Source: Lachnospiraceae bacterium NC2004 | GTDB taxonomy: Bacteria > Bacillota > Clostridia > Lachnospirales > Lachnospiraceae | Direction: 5' to 3' | Length of the DNA stretch: 64,000 nucleotides | NCBI GenBank assembly: GCA_000621905.1 | Contig: JHXB01000001.1 | Coordinates: forward strand, 248,001-312,000 | In this document: positions 55,066 through 63,852 of the stretch, in pieces | Position numbering within the stretch: position 1 is the stretch's first letter | Layout: every line of letters begins with the position of its first letter | The notes under the pieces: model-generated | Seen by the model: the letters and a program-made list of their open reading frames with translations, nothing else | Told to the model about the DNA's origin: nothing | The model's database searches: none | Position numbers and translations under genes: made by a program

Positions 55066-56229
55066 ATGACTGCTTTAATTATTCGGCTTTTTGTAAAAGA
55101 CAGAGACAAGGTCAAGAACCCTAAGGTTCGTGAGAGGTATGGCGTAGTTGCAGGAATGGTTGGAATAGTTCTTAATATTTTGTTGACGCTTTTTAAGATC
55201 ATTACAGGACTTGTGACCGGGACTATGTCAATAGTTGCTGATTCTATCAACAATCTGTCGGATGCGACATCATCCATAGTGACTATGGTCGGGTTTAAGA
55301 TGTCAGGCAAGCCTGCCGATAAAGAGCATCCTTATGGGCACGGAAGAGCAGAGTATATTGCGGGATTTGTTGTGGCAGCGGCAGTTATAGCGATTGCACT
55401 TGAGTTGTTTAAGACATCTATCGGTAATATTATCAAGCCTTCCGAGATGGATGTCAGTATTGCAACTATTATCATATTGGTGGTTGCGATATGCGTTAAG
55501 ATGTGGATGTTCCTGTTTTACGGCAAGATTAGTAAGATTATATCATCCAAGGCTATGAGGGCGACTGCGTTAGACAGTAGGAACGATTGTATTACTACCG
55601 GAGTTGCTTTGGCATCGGTTATCATCAAGATAGCATTTGATATCAATATTGATGGATATGCCTGTTTGATAGTTTCTTTGTTTGTCATTTATGCAGGTAT
55701 CGGTTCGGCTGTTGAGACCATTGAGCCACTTTTAGGTGAGGCGCCTTCCGATGATGTTGTCGAGTCTATTCTTACTGTGGCAATGTCAAGAGAAGAGATA
55801 CTTGGCGTTCATGATTTAAGGATACATGAATATGGACCTTCACGCATGATAGCTTCATTTCATGTTGAGATGCCTTCTACGCTGTCTTTAGTTGAGGCTC
55901 ATGAAGTAATTGACTTGATTGAGAGAGAGCTGCAGAGTAAGGAGATAGTCAGAGAGGTTACCATTCACATTGATCCTATAGTCATGGATGATACGGAACT
56001 GTTAGAGCTTAAGGAGAGCATTTTCAATATTCTTAAAGGTATCAATGCCAAGGCGGATATTCACGATTTTAGGATGAGTAATTGTTTGGGAGAGATTAAG
56101 GTATTCTTTGATGTCTTGATTCCATACGATTACAAGAGTTCTGATGAAGATTTTAAGCAAGAGTTGTTAGATAAGATATCAACGCTTAGAGTAGATACTG
56201 TCTATGATATTACTGTAGAAAGAGGATGA
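55066..56229 (+). CDS. Cation diffusion facilitator family metal exporter
   Basis: 387 residues: six membrane helices (about residues 28-215) with the metal site of the CDF family in ADSINNLSDATSSIV and HPYGHGRAEYIAGFV, and a C-terminal cytoplasmic ferredoxin-like metal-sensing domain that is longer than usual (about 220-387, possibly two lobes). These proteins export Zn2+, Mn2+, Fe2+ or Co2+ in exchange for H+. The metal is not decided by what I can see. GAGGAG precedes the ATG. A TetR-type gene follows after 117 bases containing a repeat. Confidence 0.88.
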   Translation: MTALIIRLFVKDRDKVKNPKVRERYGVVAGMVGIVLNILLTLFKIITGLVTGTMSIVADSINNLSDATSSIVTMVGFKMSGKPADKEHPYGHGRAEYIAGFVVAAAVIAIALELFKTSIGNIIKPSEMDVSIATIIILVVAICVKMWMFLFYGKISKIISSKAMRATALDSRNDCITTGVALASVIIKIAFDINIDGYACLIVSLFVIYAGIGSAVETIEPLLGEAPSDDVVESILTVAMSREEILGVHDLRIHEYGPSRMIASFHVEMPSTLSLVEAHEVIDLIERELQSKEIVREVTIHIDPIVMDDTELLELKESIFNILKGINAKADIHDFRMSNCLGEIKVFFDVLIPYDYKSSDEDFKQELLDKISTLRVDTVYDITVERG

Positions 56230-56245
56230 CGTGGTATATCATAGC

Positions 56246-56262
56246 GGAGCACAGTGTGCTCC
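56246..56262. repeat. Short palindrome downstream of the CDF gene
   Basis: GGAGCACA-G-TGTGCTCC, with outer TCAT/ATGA in the flanks. No T-run follows. It stands 17 bases after the CDF stop, so it may protect the mRNA end or be part of the adjoining repeat element. Confidence 0.5.
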
Positions 56263-56293
56263 ATGAATGTCGAACGATGTGAAGTATATATAA

Positions 56294-56320
56294 TGTCATT
56301 CTGAGCGAAGCGAAGAATCT
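56294..56320 (+). repeat. Interspersed repeat, copy 3 (TCATTCTGAGCG family)
   Basis: TGTCATTCTGAGCGAAGCGA continuing AGAATCT. It differs from the copies at 34470 and 34553 at one base (A for C in the GCG(C/A)AGCG core), 22 kb away and in the same orientation. Confidence 0.8.
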
Positions 56321-56346
56321 TAAATAATTATTATGGAGAGATTGGT

Positions 56347-56934
56347 ATGAGAAAGAGTTATATAAGCATCAAAGATAGGATTGTCACCGATGCGATTAAG
56401 CTTATAAGTGATTCGGGAGTAGAATCACTATCATTAGAGAGTGTTGCTATGATGGGCGGTGTTCCCCTTGATGTAGTTATTAGGAATTTTGGGGATAGAG
56501 ACGGGTTGCTTGTTGAAGTATGTAAGGAGTATGCCAAGTTTGATCCACAAGTTGAGGCAACGATTGAGTCCAAAGATATTAGCCATATGGACAAGATTTT
56601 TGAATACTTTAAGATGTTGTCTACATATTATACCAATTATGGTGATGTGGCAGCGTTTGTCGTAGATTATGAATCGTATCTTCATATTGTTGCAACGAGG
56701 AATATTGTCTCAGAATGTATAGCGAGAAGAAGAGAGTTCGTTATGAAGGAATACGAGCTTGCCGTTAAGTGTGGTGAGGTCAGGGAAGTATTTACACCTA
56801 ATGAATTTGCAACCATTCTTTTTGGAAGTGCTTCAAGGGATATATTGTACAGACATATAACGAGTTTTGATTTTACTCATGCAGAGTTCGTTGTCGAGAT
56901 GTACGAGAAGCTTTTAAATTTAATTAGAGTATAA
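56347..56934 (+). CDS. TetR-family transcriptional regulator
   Basis: 195 residues. The first 55 form the TetR helix-turn-helix (DAIKLISDSGVESLSLESVA then RNFGDRDGLLVEVCKEY), followed by a helical ligand-binding domain without recognisable motif. Ligand and target are unknown; the adjacent exporter gene upstream and the divergent symporter downstream are candidates. GGAGAG precedes the ATG at short distance. Terminator at 56938. Confidence 0.8.
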   Translation: MRKSYISIKDRIVTDAIKLISDSGVESLSLESVAMMGGVPLDVVIRNFGDRDGLLVEVCKEYAKFDPQVEATIESKDISHMDKIFEYFKMLSTYYTNYGDVAAFVVDYESYLHIVATRNIVSECIARRREFVMKEYELAVKCGEVREVFTPNEFATILFGSASRDILYRHITSFDFTHAEFVVEMYEKLLNLIRV

Positions 56935-56937
56935 TTT

Positions 56938-56962
56938 AAGGGAGCTGGTCGGCTCCCTTTTA
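56938..56962 (+). terminator. Terminator after the TetR-family gene
   Basis: AAGGGAGC-TGGTCG-GCTCCCTT with TTTTATG after it. Confidence 0.85.
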
Positions 56963-56970
56963 TGTTAGGT

Positions 56971-57002
56971 AATAAAAGCGGCGATTCCTTATGGAACCGC
57001 CG
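56971..57002 (-). terminator. Terminator after the sodium:solute symporter gene
   Basis: Minus strand CGGCGGTTCC-ATAA-GGAATCGCCG followed by CTTTTATT; 20 bases beyond the symporter stop. Confidence 0.8.
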
Positions 57003-57022
57003 TTTATGTTTTATTATAACGA

Positions 57023-58555
57023 TTATTCTCCTAATGATGTGGTCTGTTTAACTACTGTTGTCTCTTCGTAGCAGATAAATGCATCATCAACAATCTCTTC
57101 ATCAGGTTTCTTGGTTATTAAACTGAATAAAGGAACGATAACAAATCCTGCAATCATTGTAAATGCACCACAGTTAATCGGTGACTGCAAGAGAGTAGGG
57201 AATGATGGTCTTAAGAATACATTTAAGATCATTACAATTGTTCCAAATGCGAAACTTGCAAGACATCCGATCTTGGTAGTGCCTTTCCAATAGAGTCCAT
57301 ATAAGAATGGAGCAAGGAAGGAACCTGCTAAAGCTCCCCAAGAGATACCCATCATCTGTGCGATGAAGTTAACGCTTGACTTGTACTGGATAGCAGCAAG
57401 AACAACTGATATAGCAATGAATACTACGATAAATATTCTTATAATAAGTACCTGCTTCTTGTCGTCCATGTTCTTGATTATGTTGCCCTTTAAGAAGTCA
57501 ATTGTAATTGTTGAACTAGATGCAATTACAAGTGATGAAAGAGTAGACATTGATGCTGATAATACAAGTATTACTACAAGTCCAATCATAAATGGAGTTA
57601 AGCTTGATAACATTGTAGGTACAATTGCGTCAAAGCCAACATTTGCAACATCTACATCATATAAACGACCGAAACCACCTAAGAAATAGCATCCTCCTGC
57701 AACTACAAGTGCGAAGAAGGTAGAGATTACTGTACCTTTCTTGATGTCATGCTCACTCTTGATAGCGTAGAACTTCTGAACCATCTGTGGAAGTCCCCAT
57801 GTTCCGAGTGAAGTAAGTAATACAACACCCAAAAGGTTAATTGGGTCAGGTCCGAAAAATGAAGCAAATACACCGGGCTGAGCAGAAACTGTCTCATCGC
57901 TTACTTTTGCCAAATTGTTTACTGCTTCTAAGAATCCGCCGTTGTTCTTAAGTACGGCAAGAATGACAGCTACGATACCAACGAGCATTACACATCCCTG
58001 GATGAAGTCGTTTATTGCGGTAGCCATATATCCACCTGCAATAACGTAGATACCTGTAAGGATAGCCATGATTACGATACATACAGTGTAGTCGATATCA
58101 AAGGCCATTCCGAAAAGTCTTGATAAACCATTATATAAAGAAGCTGTATATGGGATTAAGAATCCAAATGTGATAATCGACGCAACAACTCTTAACATAT
58201 TACTGTCAAATCTCTTGCCGAAATATTCAGGCATTGTTGCGGTATCAAGGTGCTGTGTCTGGATACGGGTTCTTCTTCCTAAGATAACCCATGCGAGCAA
58301 AGATCCTATGAAGGCGTTACCGAGTCCAACCCAGGTAGAAGCGATACCGTACTTCCATCCGAACTGGCCTGCGTAACCGACGAAGATTACGGCAGAGAAG
58401 TAGGACGTTCCGTATGCAAATGCAGTCAACCAGGGACCGACATTTCTTCCTCCCAATACAAAACCATTAACATCAGTAGCGTTTTTGCGGCAGTATAAAC
58501 CTATGCCGATAAGCACACCAAAGAATATGATGAGCATAAGAACTTTCAAGATCAT
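57023..58555 (-). CDS. Sodium:solute symporter (SSS family)
   Basis: 510 residues with about 13 membrane helices, the length and layout of SSS/PutP-type carriers, which take up proline, pantothenate, sugars or carboxylates with Na+. Signature segments include NATDVNGFVLGGRNVGPWLTA and the GGYMATAINDFIQGCVM helix (residues about 170-190), in which the family places Na+-binding residues. The substrate cannot be decided. The frame opens at 58588, but the ATG at 58555 has GGAAGGAG 8 bases before it on the minus strand and is preferred. Monocistronic, with its own terminator. Confidence 0.85.
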   Translation of the reverse strand: MILKVLMLIIFFGVLIGIGLYCRKNATDVNGFVLGGRNVGPWLTAFAYGTSYFSAVIFVGYAGQFGWKYGIASTWVGLGNAFIGSLLAWVILGRRTRIQTQHLDTATMPEYFGKRFDSNMLRVVASIITFGFLIPYTASLYNGLSRLFGMAFDIDYTVCIVIMAILTGIYVIAGGYMATAINDFIQGCVMLVGIVAVILAVLKNNGGFLEAVNNLAKVSDETVSAQPGVFASFFGPDPINLLGVVLLTSLGTWGLPQMVQKFYAIKSEHDIKKGTVISTFFALVVAGGCYFLGGFGRLYDVDVANVGFDAIVPTMLSSLTPFMIGLVVILVLSASMSTLSSLVIASSSTITIDFLKGNIIKNMDDKKQVLIIRIFIVVFIAISVVLAAIQYKSSVNFIAQMMGISWGALAGSFLAPFLYGLYWKGTTKIGCLASFAFGTIVMILNVFLRPSFPTLLQSPINCGAFTMIAGFVIVPLFSLITKKPDEEIVDDAFICYEETTVVKQTTSLGE

Positions 58556-58890
58556 CGTAAGTTCTCCTTCCTGTAATTTATTTAACACAAGTTAGAAGTA
58601 TATCATATTCCAAATCAATATTCAACACTTTAAAGCGATAAAGTGAAAATTTATTTATGTGATGTTTTACTATAAAAATGAGTAAAATATAGTAAAAATT
58701 ACGATGCTTTTGTACTAAAACCTATATGAATTGATTTTAATAATATGTTATAATATTATAGAAAGAATATGTTTTATTCATATATTCTTTGGCTATATAT
58801 TTTTATATGGGGAAACGCATTGAATCACTTGGGATTTAGTGTGGGTAACTTGAAGTCCTTTACACACATTAAGAGGAGCTGGTAAGAATT
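58556..58890 (+). other. 335-base intergenic region: adhesin promoter and structured leader
   Basis: AT-rich. A TATAAT (58749-58754) with no good -35 is the likely adhesin promoter. The following RNA would begin with an imperfect hairpin (AAAGAATATG pairing with CATATATTCTTT, about 58760-58790). It then has a G-rich stretch with GGGATTT (58829-58835) able to pair with AAGTCCT (58854-58860), and AAGAGGAGC before the ATG. The symporter promoter on the minus strand must also lie here, but none is clear. No open frame of note. Confidence 0.4.
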
Positions 58891-61800
58891 ATGAAGAGAA
58901 GTAACTTATTGACCAAATGTATAGCGATAATGCTTACATTTACCATGATGGCCGGGCTTGTTAATGTTCCCGCCATAACTACTGAAGCTAAGAGCGGAGA
59001 CAAGATAACAATATCTCTCAGTGATATTAATTGGAGCGGAGACAGCTATAAGTTTGGAACTGTAAATGCCAATATAACCTCAGGGACACAGCATATACTC
59101 TGTATTAAGGTTAGCAAGGGAAGCTTTAATATAGGCTCTAATTTAGGAACGAGTATGTCGGGTATCAAATATAATCCTGATAATAATGAGACTGAGGATG
59201 ATTATACATCAGCACCTACAACATCTGATAAGTTAAAGCTTTTAACCGTAAAAGGTGATTTTAGCGCAGAACAGGTTGCTTCCTTCATCAAGAACATCAC
59301 TTTTAACAGAGAAGGAATTGCTGATGATGCAGAACAAAAGGTTAATGTTATCGCATCAGAGATTAAACTTGGACCTAATGAGACTGCAATGGTATTAGAG
59401 GATAATTTGCATATATACAGATATGTTAACTGGAAGGATAGTACATATAGAAGTGATGTCGATAACACCGGTAAATATACATATTTCACGGCATATAATG
59501 AGGCAAAGGCAGCCGAACATGAGGGACTTAATGGTTATTTGGCTACTATAACCGAAGATTACGAGCACGATTTTATATACAATGATGTATCTAAAAAGTC
59601 TTCGTGGGTTGGTGGTGCCAGAACATTTACCAATGGTTCCAAATTCACTAATGGTGATGCTTTGGACGCTGATACGATAAGTGAAGCGGCAATAGTTCCG
59701 GGAACTGCGAGTAGGGAATTAGGAAAGCAATGCTTAGATTGGTTATGGATATGCGGACCCGAAGCGGGAGATGTATTTTATAGATTAAAGTCTTCGCAAC
59801 AGGGAGCGGGTGACGGCGATGTCCCTGATGAAAAATATGCTAATTGGAATCCGGGTGAACCTAATAATACTTATATCAACTCAGATGAATACAATCAGGA
59901 GTATTGCCTTGAGTATGGATTCGGCTCCGATCATGGTAAGTGGAATGATTGGGACCCTAAAGTAACATTGAGAAATCTTGATAATATTGAATCACAATGG
60001 AGTGTAAGCGGATATATCGTTGAGTTCAGCCCTTATGAATCAAAGACTACCAATAAGACTTATAAGTTTGATGATAATTATACCCCGGTCAGTGAAGTTG
60101 TTATTGTCAAAAAATCAGGAAAGATAATAGAAGCTAACGACTATTCCATATCTCTTGCTGACGCTAAGAACTCTACTAAAGATTCTGTAATCACTAAGTC
60201 AGACGCAAGGGTTACATCAGGTGGAGTTAAGGACAATTCAGCTGTTATTACTTTATCAGATGCAGACCTTAACAAAATTAAGAATGCCAAAGCAGGAGAC
60301 GTGGTAGAGGTTACTTTGACAAGCGATGGTGCGACACCTAAGACTATTAAGGTTACTGTTACAGGAGAGAATCCGTCTATTACTGCACATGATTTTCTTA
60401 TCAGTAAGACTGATGCGGCTGGTGTAAACGATAGCAAGGTCAGAGATTTATCTGATGCTAAGGGTACCAAGACAGATGGCTCTAACAGTGATCCTATAAC
60501 AGTAGATAGTAATTCGATCAATAATATTAAGAATGCTAAGGTTGGTGACAGCGTTGATGTTAAATTAACCAATCCTAATGCCAACGAGAAGACAACAACT
60601 GTTAAAGCAACTGTATTTGATGCGGTAACCGATAATGTCGGTGGAACAGGGAATTCCAAAAATGAGATGATAGGTGCCAACGGATATACTGTTAACGGTG
60701 GCGGAGTTGCAGAGACTGTTAATTCGGTAATCAGTAAAAGTGCCGCTAAAGCTCTTGACAAGGATGGCAAGAATATTGATTCCAATACCCTTACCGTAAA
60801 CGCAGAAGATTTAGCCAAATTAAACAAGGCAATAGAAGACAATAAAGAAGATGTAGTAAATGTCAGAATATCTACACCTAACGGAACTACGGTAACAATT
60901 CCTGTCACGGTAAAAGCTGAGAATCCATCGATTGCTGCGCATGATTTCCTTATCAGTAGGACAGATGCAGCCAATGTTAATGATGATAAGGTCAGAAGCC
61001 TTTCGGATGCTAAAGGTACCAAGACCGACGGTTCTAACAGCAATCCAATCACTGTAGACGGCAGTGCAATCAGCAATATTAAGAATGCAGAGGCCGGCTC
61101 AAGTGTTGATGTTAAGCTTACCAATCCGGATGCTCCTATAAAGACCACTACAGTTAAGGCTAAGATATTTGATGTGGTTACAGACAACACCGGTGGTACA
61201 GGTGATGCCAAAGATGAGATGATAGGCGGCAACGGATATACCGTTCCTAAGGGTAAGACTTCTCAATCAGCGTCAGATGTGCTTAATAACGGAGCTGTGA
61301 CAGCGATTGACCCACAGGGCAATCCTATAACACTTAATGACGGTTCTGTTAATACTGAAGATTTAAAGAAGCTTAACGATGCAATAAAGGCAGGCAAGGA
61401 CACGGTTGTTGATGTTACCGTGAGTACACCTAACGGTACATCCGTTAAGATTCCGGTAACTGTTAAGGGAGAGGTTGCATTTCCTAACATTACTGCCAAT
61501 GATTTCTTTATCTCTAAGACAGATGCGGCCAAGATTACCGATACGGTTGCTAAGAGCAATTCCAACGCAACTGTATATGACAAGAATGGTAAAGCAGTAT
61601 CTAATCCTGCGATTAGCATAGACAATCTTAACAGTGTTAAAACAACTGCAAGTGGTAACTCTACAACTATTACATTCAAGTCCAATGTTGACGGCAAGGA
61701 TGTTACTGATACAGCAATCGTTACAGTATTTGATAACGCTAACAATGGCAAGGGCAGTGATGGAAGCGTAGTAAGTATAGGTGCCAATAACTTTGTGCTT

Positions 61801-63732
61801 ACGGTTGAGCAGGCGAGTAATCCTGCCTCAGCGTTACAATCACTTGCTAAGCAGTTGTCAGGTGTCAAGGCTTTAGATGATGATGACGCAGTCAATATTT
61901 CAAGCATCAATGCCGATGTAAGCAATATCAAGCCTGTTGAGAATCTTGACGGTTATGATGTTACATTTGAGTACATGGGTGTTAAGACAACGGTTAAGGC
62001 AATCGTTAAGGATACATCAGTTAAGAAGGATACGATTACAGCGCAGAGCTTCTTTATCTCTAAGACTGATGCTGCAACTTGTGACGATGACAAGACTAAG
62101 TATTACTCACATGTATCGGCTAAAGACCCTAATGGCAATCCGATTTCTGATGAGAAGATTAAGGTTAGCGGTACTTCTGATATTAAGAAGGCCAACGCTG
62201 GTGACATTGTACCGGTATCATTTTCAACAGATACAGCAACAACGAATGTTTCTGCCAAAGTATTTGACAGCGCACACAATGGAACGGGCAATTCCGGTAA
62301 GCATGTGAGCATAGGTGCCAATGATTACGAGCTTACAATTGCTCAGGCAGGTAACACTTCGACACTTGACAGCGTATCTAAGAGTCTTGCTAAGGTGGCA
62401 GCTCTTTCTAAGGGTGCTAATGTCGATGTTAACAGCATTGCAATAGATACAAGCAAAATCAAGGCTGAGGCTGGAGTTTATGATGTGACATTCTCATATG
62501 ACGGTGCGGTAATAACTGTTAAGGCTACAGTTAAAGACGGTGATGCTTTATCTCCTTCGGGTGATGCAAACAAGGTAACTGTTACTGCAAATGACAAAGA
62601 GGTTGTAAGGGGAACAGATCCGCTTACTAAGAAGCAGCTTCTTGATTATATCAATGCAACAGGTATCACTGATTTAGGTGAGAATGTTGATGTAACTGTT
62701 TCTGATGAGGATATCAAGAAATTTAACGATGCTCTTAAGGATCCTTCTGTTCCAAGTATTAAGATTACTGTTACCGACAACAACGGTAACTCTACAGATG
62801 TAATTATTACATTTAAAGATGCAGACGGTACAGTAGGACAGGATAAGGTATTTGAGATAAGTAATCCTACTGATGTTATAGAGATTGTTGATAAGAACAA
62901 GAAGGTAACAGCTGTCACTGTTGATGGTACTCCTATTCCGACGGACAGTTATACCGTTACTGATGATAAGCTTATTATTGATGACGATTTCTTTAAGAAA
63001 TATGACCCTGATACTTCGCATAAAGTTGTTGTTACATATGACGATGGAACAGATATGGACTTTAATGTCTATATCATTGAGTACAACGATGATACGGTAT
63101 CTAAGATAGTTCCTGTAATGAAGATGGTTAAGGAGATTATCAAGGGACAGAAGTTCAAGCTTAACTTAAAGGGTATCGCATCTAACTGTAGCAAGATTTA
63201 TCAGAGTGACAACAAGAAGGTTGCTACAATCAGCAAGAAGGGTGTTATCAAGGGTAAGAAGTACGGAACTGCACATGTTAACGCATATGTAATTCAGAAC
63301 GGTTCTTACTATAAGGTTGAGGTTACCGTTAAGGTTAAGAAGAAATCTAAACGAATCGGCAAGAACTACAATCTTAAGAAGAAGGCTGTAGTTAGTGTAG
63401 GCGGTAATCTTCCTGAGTTTAATGTATATAAGAGAGTATACAAGAAGAAAAAGACTACACTTAGCTTTAAGGATGTTCAGGTTGAGAGTGCTGATGCAAT
63501 CTCATTCTACATTCCTAAAAAGTATAAGAAAGAGAAGAAGAACATCAAGATTGGCAAGGTTAAATATGATGCCGAGAATGGTGTTGCAAGCTGTAAGATT
63601 AAGGGATTCAAGAAGGGATTTACGCATCTTACGTGTAGGATTGAGCAGAATGATCAGGTTTACTATACAAGAATATTCGTAAGGGTTGATGACGGAACCA
63701 AGAACAAGAAGCTCAAAACATACCTTAAATAA
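58891..63732 (+). CDS. Giant secreted adhesin with C-type lectin-like domain and alternating Ig-like modules
   Basis: 1613 residues. Signal peptide to about residue 34 (ITTEAKS); a beta-rich region at 35-190; a C-type-lectin-like domain at about 195-385 (GYLATITEDYEHDFIY, WNPGEPNN, WNDWDP). Alternating modules run from about 410 to 1240: type A begins HDFLISKTDAA-like, type B begins IGANGYTV-like. Residues about 1405-1500 form a Big2-like domain (IKGQKFKLNLKGIASNC), and the tail is lysine-rich. There is no LPXTG motif. Lectin domains of this kind bind sugars, so adhesion to host glycans or plant polymers is likely. AGAGGAGC precedes the ATG. Confidence 0.85.
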   Translation: MKRSNLLTKCIAIMLTFTMMAGLVNVPAITTEAKSGDKITISLSDINWSGDSYKFGTVNANITSGTQHILCIKVSKGSFNIGSNLGTSMSGIKYNPDNNETEDDYTSAPTTSDKLKLLTVKGDFSAEQVASFIKNITFNREGIADDAEQKVNVIASEIKLGPNETAMVLEDNLHIYRYVNWKDSTYRSDVDNTGKYTYFTAYNEAKAAEHEGLNGYLATITEDYEHDFIYNDVSKKSSWVGGARTFTNGSKFTNGDALDADTISEAAIVPGTASRELGKQCLDWLWICGPEAGDVFYRLKSSQQGAGDGDVPDEKYANWNPGEPNNTYINSDEYNQEYCLEYGFGSDHGKWNDWDPKVTLRNLDNIESQWSVSGYIVEFSPYESKTTNKTYKFDDNYTPVSEVVIVKKSGKIIEANDYSISLADAKNSTKDSVITKSDARVTSGGVKDNSAVITLSDADLNKIKNAKAGDVVEVTLTSDGATPKTIKVTVTGENPSITAHDFLISKTDAAGVNDSKVRDLSDAKGTKTDGSNSDPITVDSNSINNIKNAKVGDSVDVKLTNPNANEKTTTVKATVFDAVTDNVGGTGNSKNEMIGANGYTVNGGGVAETVNSVISKSAAKALDKDGKNIDSNTLTVNAEDLAKLNKAIEDNKEDVVNVRISTPNGTTVTIPVTVKAENPSIAAHDFLISRTDAANVNDDKVRSLSDAKGTKTDGSNSNPITVDGSAISNIKNAEAGSSVDVKLTNPDAPIKTTTVKAKIFDVVTDNTGGTGDAKDEMIGGNGYTVPKGKTSQSASDVLNNGAVTAIDPQGNPITLNDGSVNTEDLKKLNDAIKAGKDTVVDVTVSTPNGTSVKIPVTVKGEVAFPNITANDFFISKTDAAKITDTVAKSNSNATVYDKNGKAVSNPAISIDNLNSVKTTASGNSTTITFKSNVDGKDVTDTAIVTVFDNANNGKGSDGSVVSIGANNFVLTVEQASNPASALQSLAKQLSGVKALDDDDAVNISSINADVSNIKPVENLDGYDVTFEYMGVKTTVKAIVKDTSVKKDTITAQSFFISKTDAATCDDDKTKYYSHVSAKDPNGNPISDEKIKVSGTSDIKKANAGDIVPVSFSTDTATTNVSAKVFDSAHNGTGNSGKHVSIGANDYELTIAQAGNTSTLDSVSKSLAKVAALSKGANVDVNSIAIDTSKIKAEAGVYDVTFSYDGAVITVKATVKDGDALSPSGDANKVTVTANDKEVVRGTDPLTKKQLLDYINATGITDLGENVDVTVSDEDIKKFNDALKDPSVPSIKITVTDNNGNSTDVIITFKDADGTVGQDKVFEISNPTDVIEIVDKNKKVTAVTVDGTPIPTDSYTVTDDKLIIDDDFFKKYDPDTSHKVVVTYDDGTDMDFNVYIIEYNDDTVSKIVPVMKMVKEIIKGQKFKLNLKGIASNCSKIYQSDNKKVATISKKGVIKGKKYGTAHVNAYVIQNGSYYKVEVTVKVKKKSKRIGKNYNLKKKAVVSVGGNLPEFNVYKRVYKKKKTTLSFKDVQVESADAISFYIPKKYKKEKKNIKIGKVKYDAENGVASCKIKGFKKGFTHLTCRIEQNDQVYYTRIFVRVDDGTKNKKLKTYLK
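60121..62560 (+). repeat. Coding repeat array: four A-B module pairs of about 555 bases
   Basis: A modules start near 60367, 60920, 61480 and 62035 (spacing 553, 560, 555 bases). B modules start near 60670, 61220, 61777 and 62305, and a lone B-like unit near 60121 precedes them. The first two A modules share KGTKTDGSNS exactly; the last two are more diverged. Confidence 0.75.
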
Positions 63733-63743
63733 TAGCTGATTAT

Positions 63744-63770
63744 GGGCAGGATTAATTCCTGCCCGTTTTA
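63744..63770 (+). terminator. Terminator after the adhesin gene
   Basis: GGGCAGGA-TTAAT-TCCTGCCC followed by GTTTTAAT; 12 bases after the stop. Confidence 0.88.
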
Positions 63771-63781
63771 ATATTTATTAC

Positions 63782-63809
63782 TTGAATTACATTTCTTAAA
63801 TGATATAAT
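63782..63809 (+). promoter_or_regulatory. Promoter of the HAD phosphatase gene
   Basis: TTGAAT (63782-63787), 16 bases, TATAAT (63804-63809) preceded by TGA, an extended -10. The start would be near 63816. Confidence 0.6.
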
Positions 63810-63852
63810 AATGTAGGTAGATTTATAATCAGTTAAGGAGGATGTTTTAACC

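Noticed and set aside
58790-58890. c-di-GMP riboswitch before the adhesin
   Set aside because: The GGGGAAACGC stretch recalls one, but the other conserved segments and the paired helices are absent.
60141-61232. 363-codon open frame on the minus strand inside the adhesin
   Set aside because: It is an exact shadow of the repeat-rich plus-strand gene, made of Leu/Ser/Thr/Val runs without ribosome site or domain; the repeats on the other strand suppress stop codons.
61263-61931. 222-codon minus-strand frame in the same gene
   Set aside because: Same reason: low-complexity mirror of the plus-strand modules.
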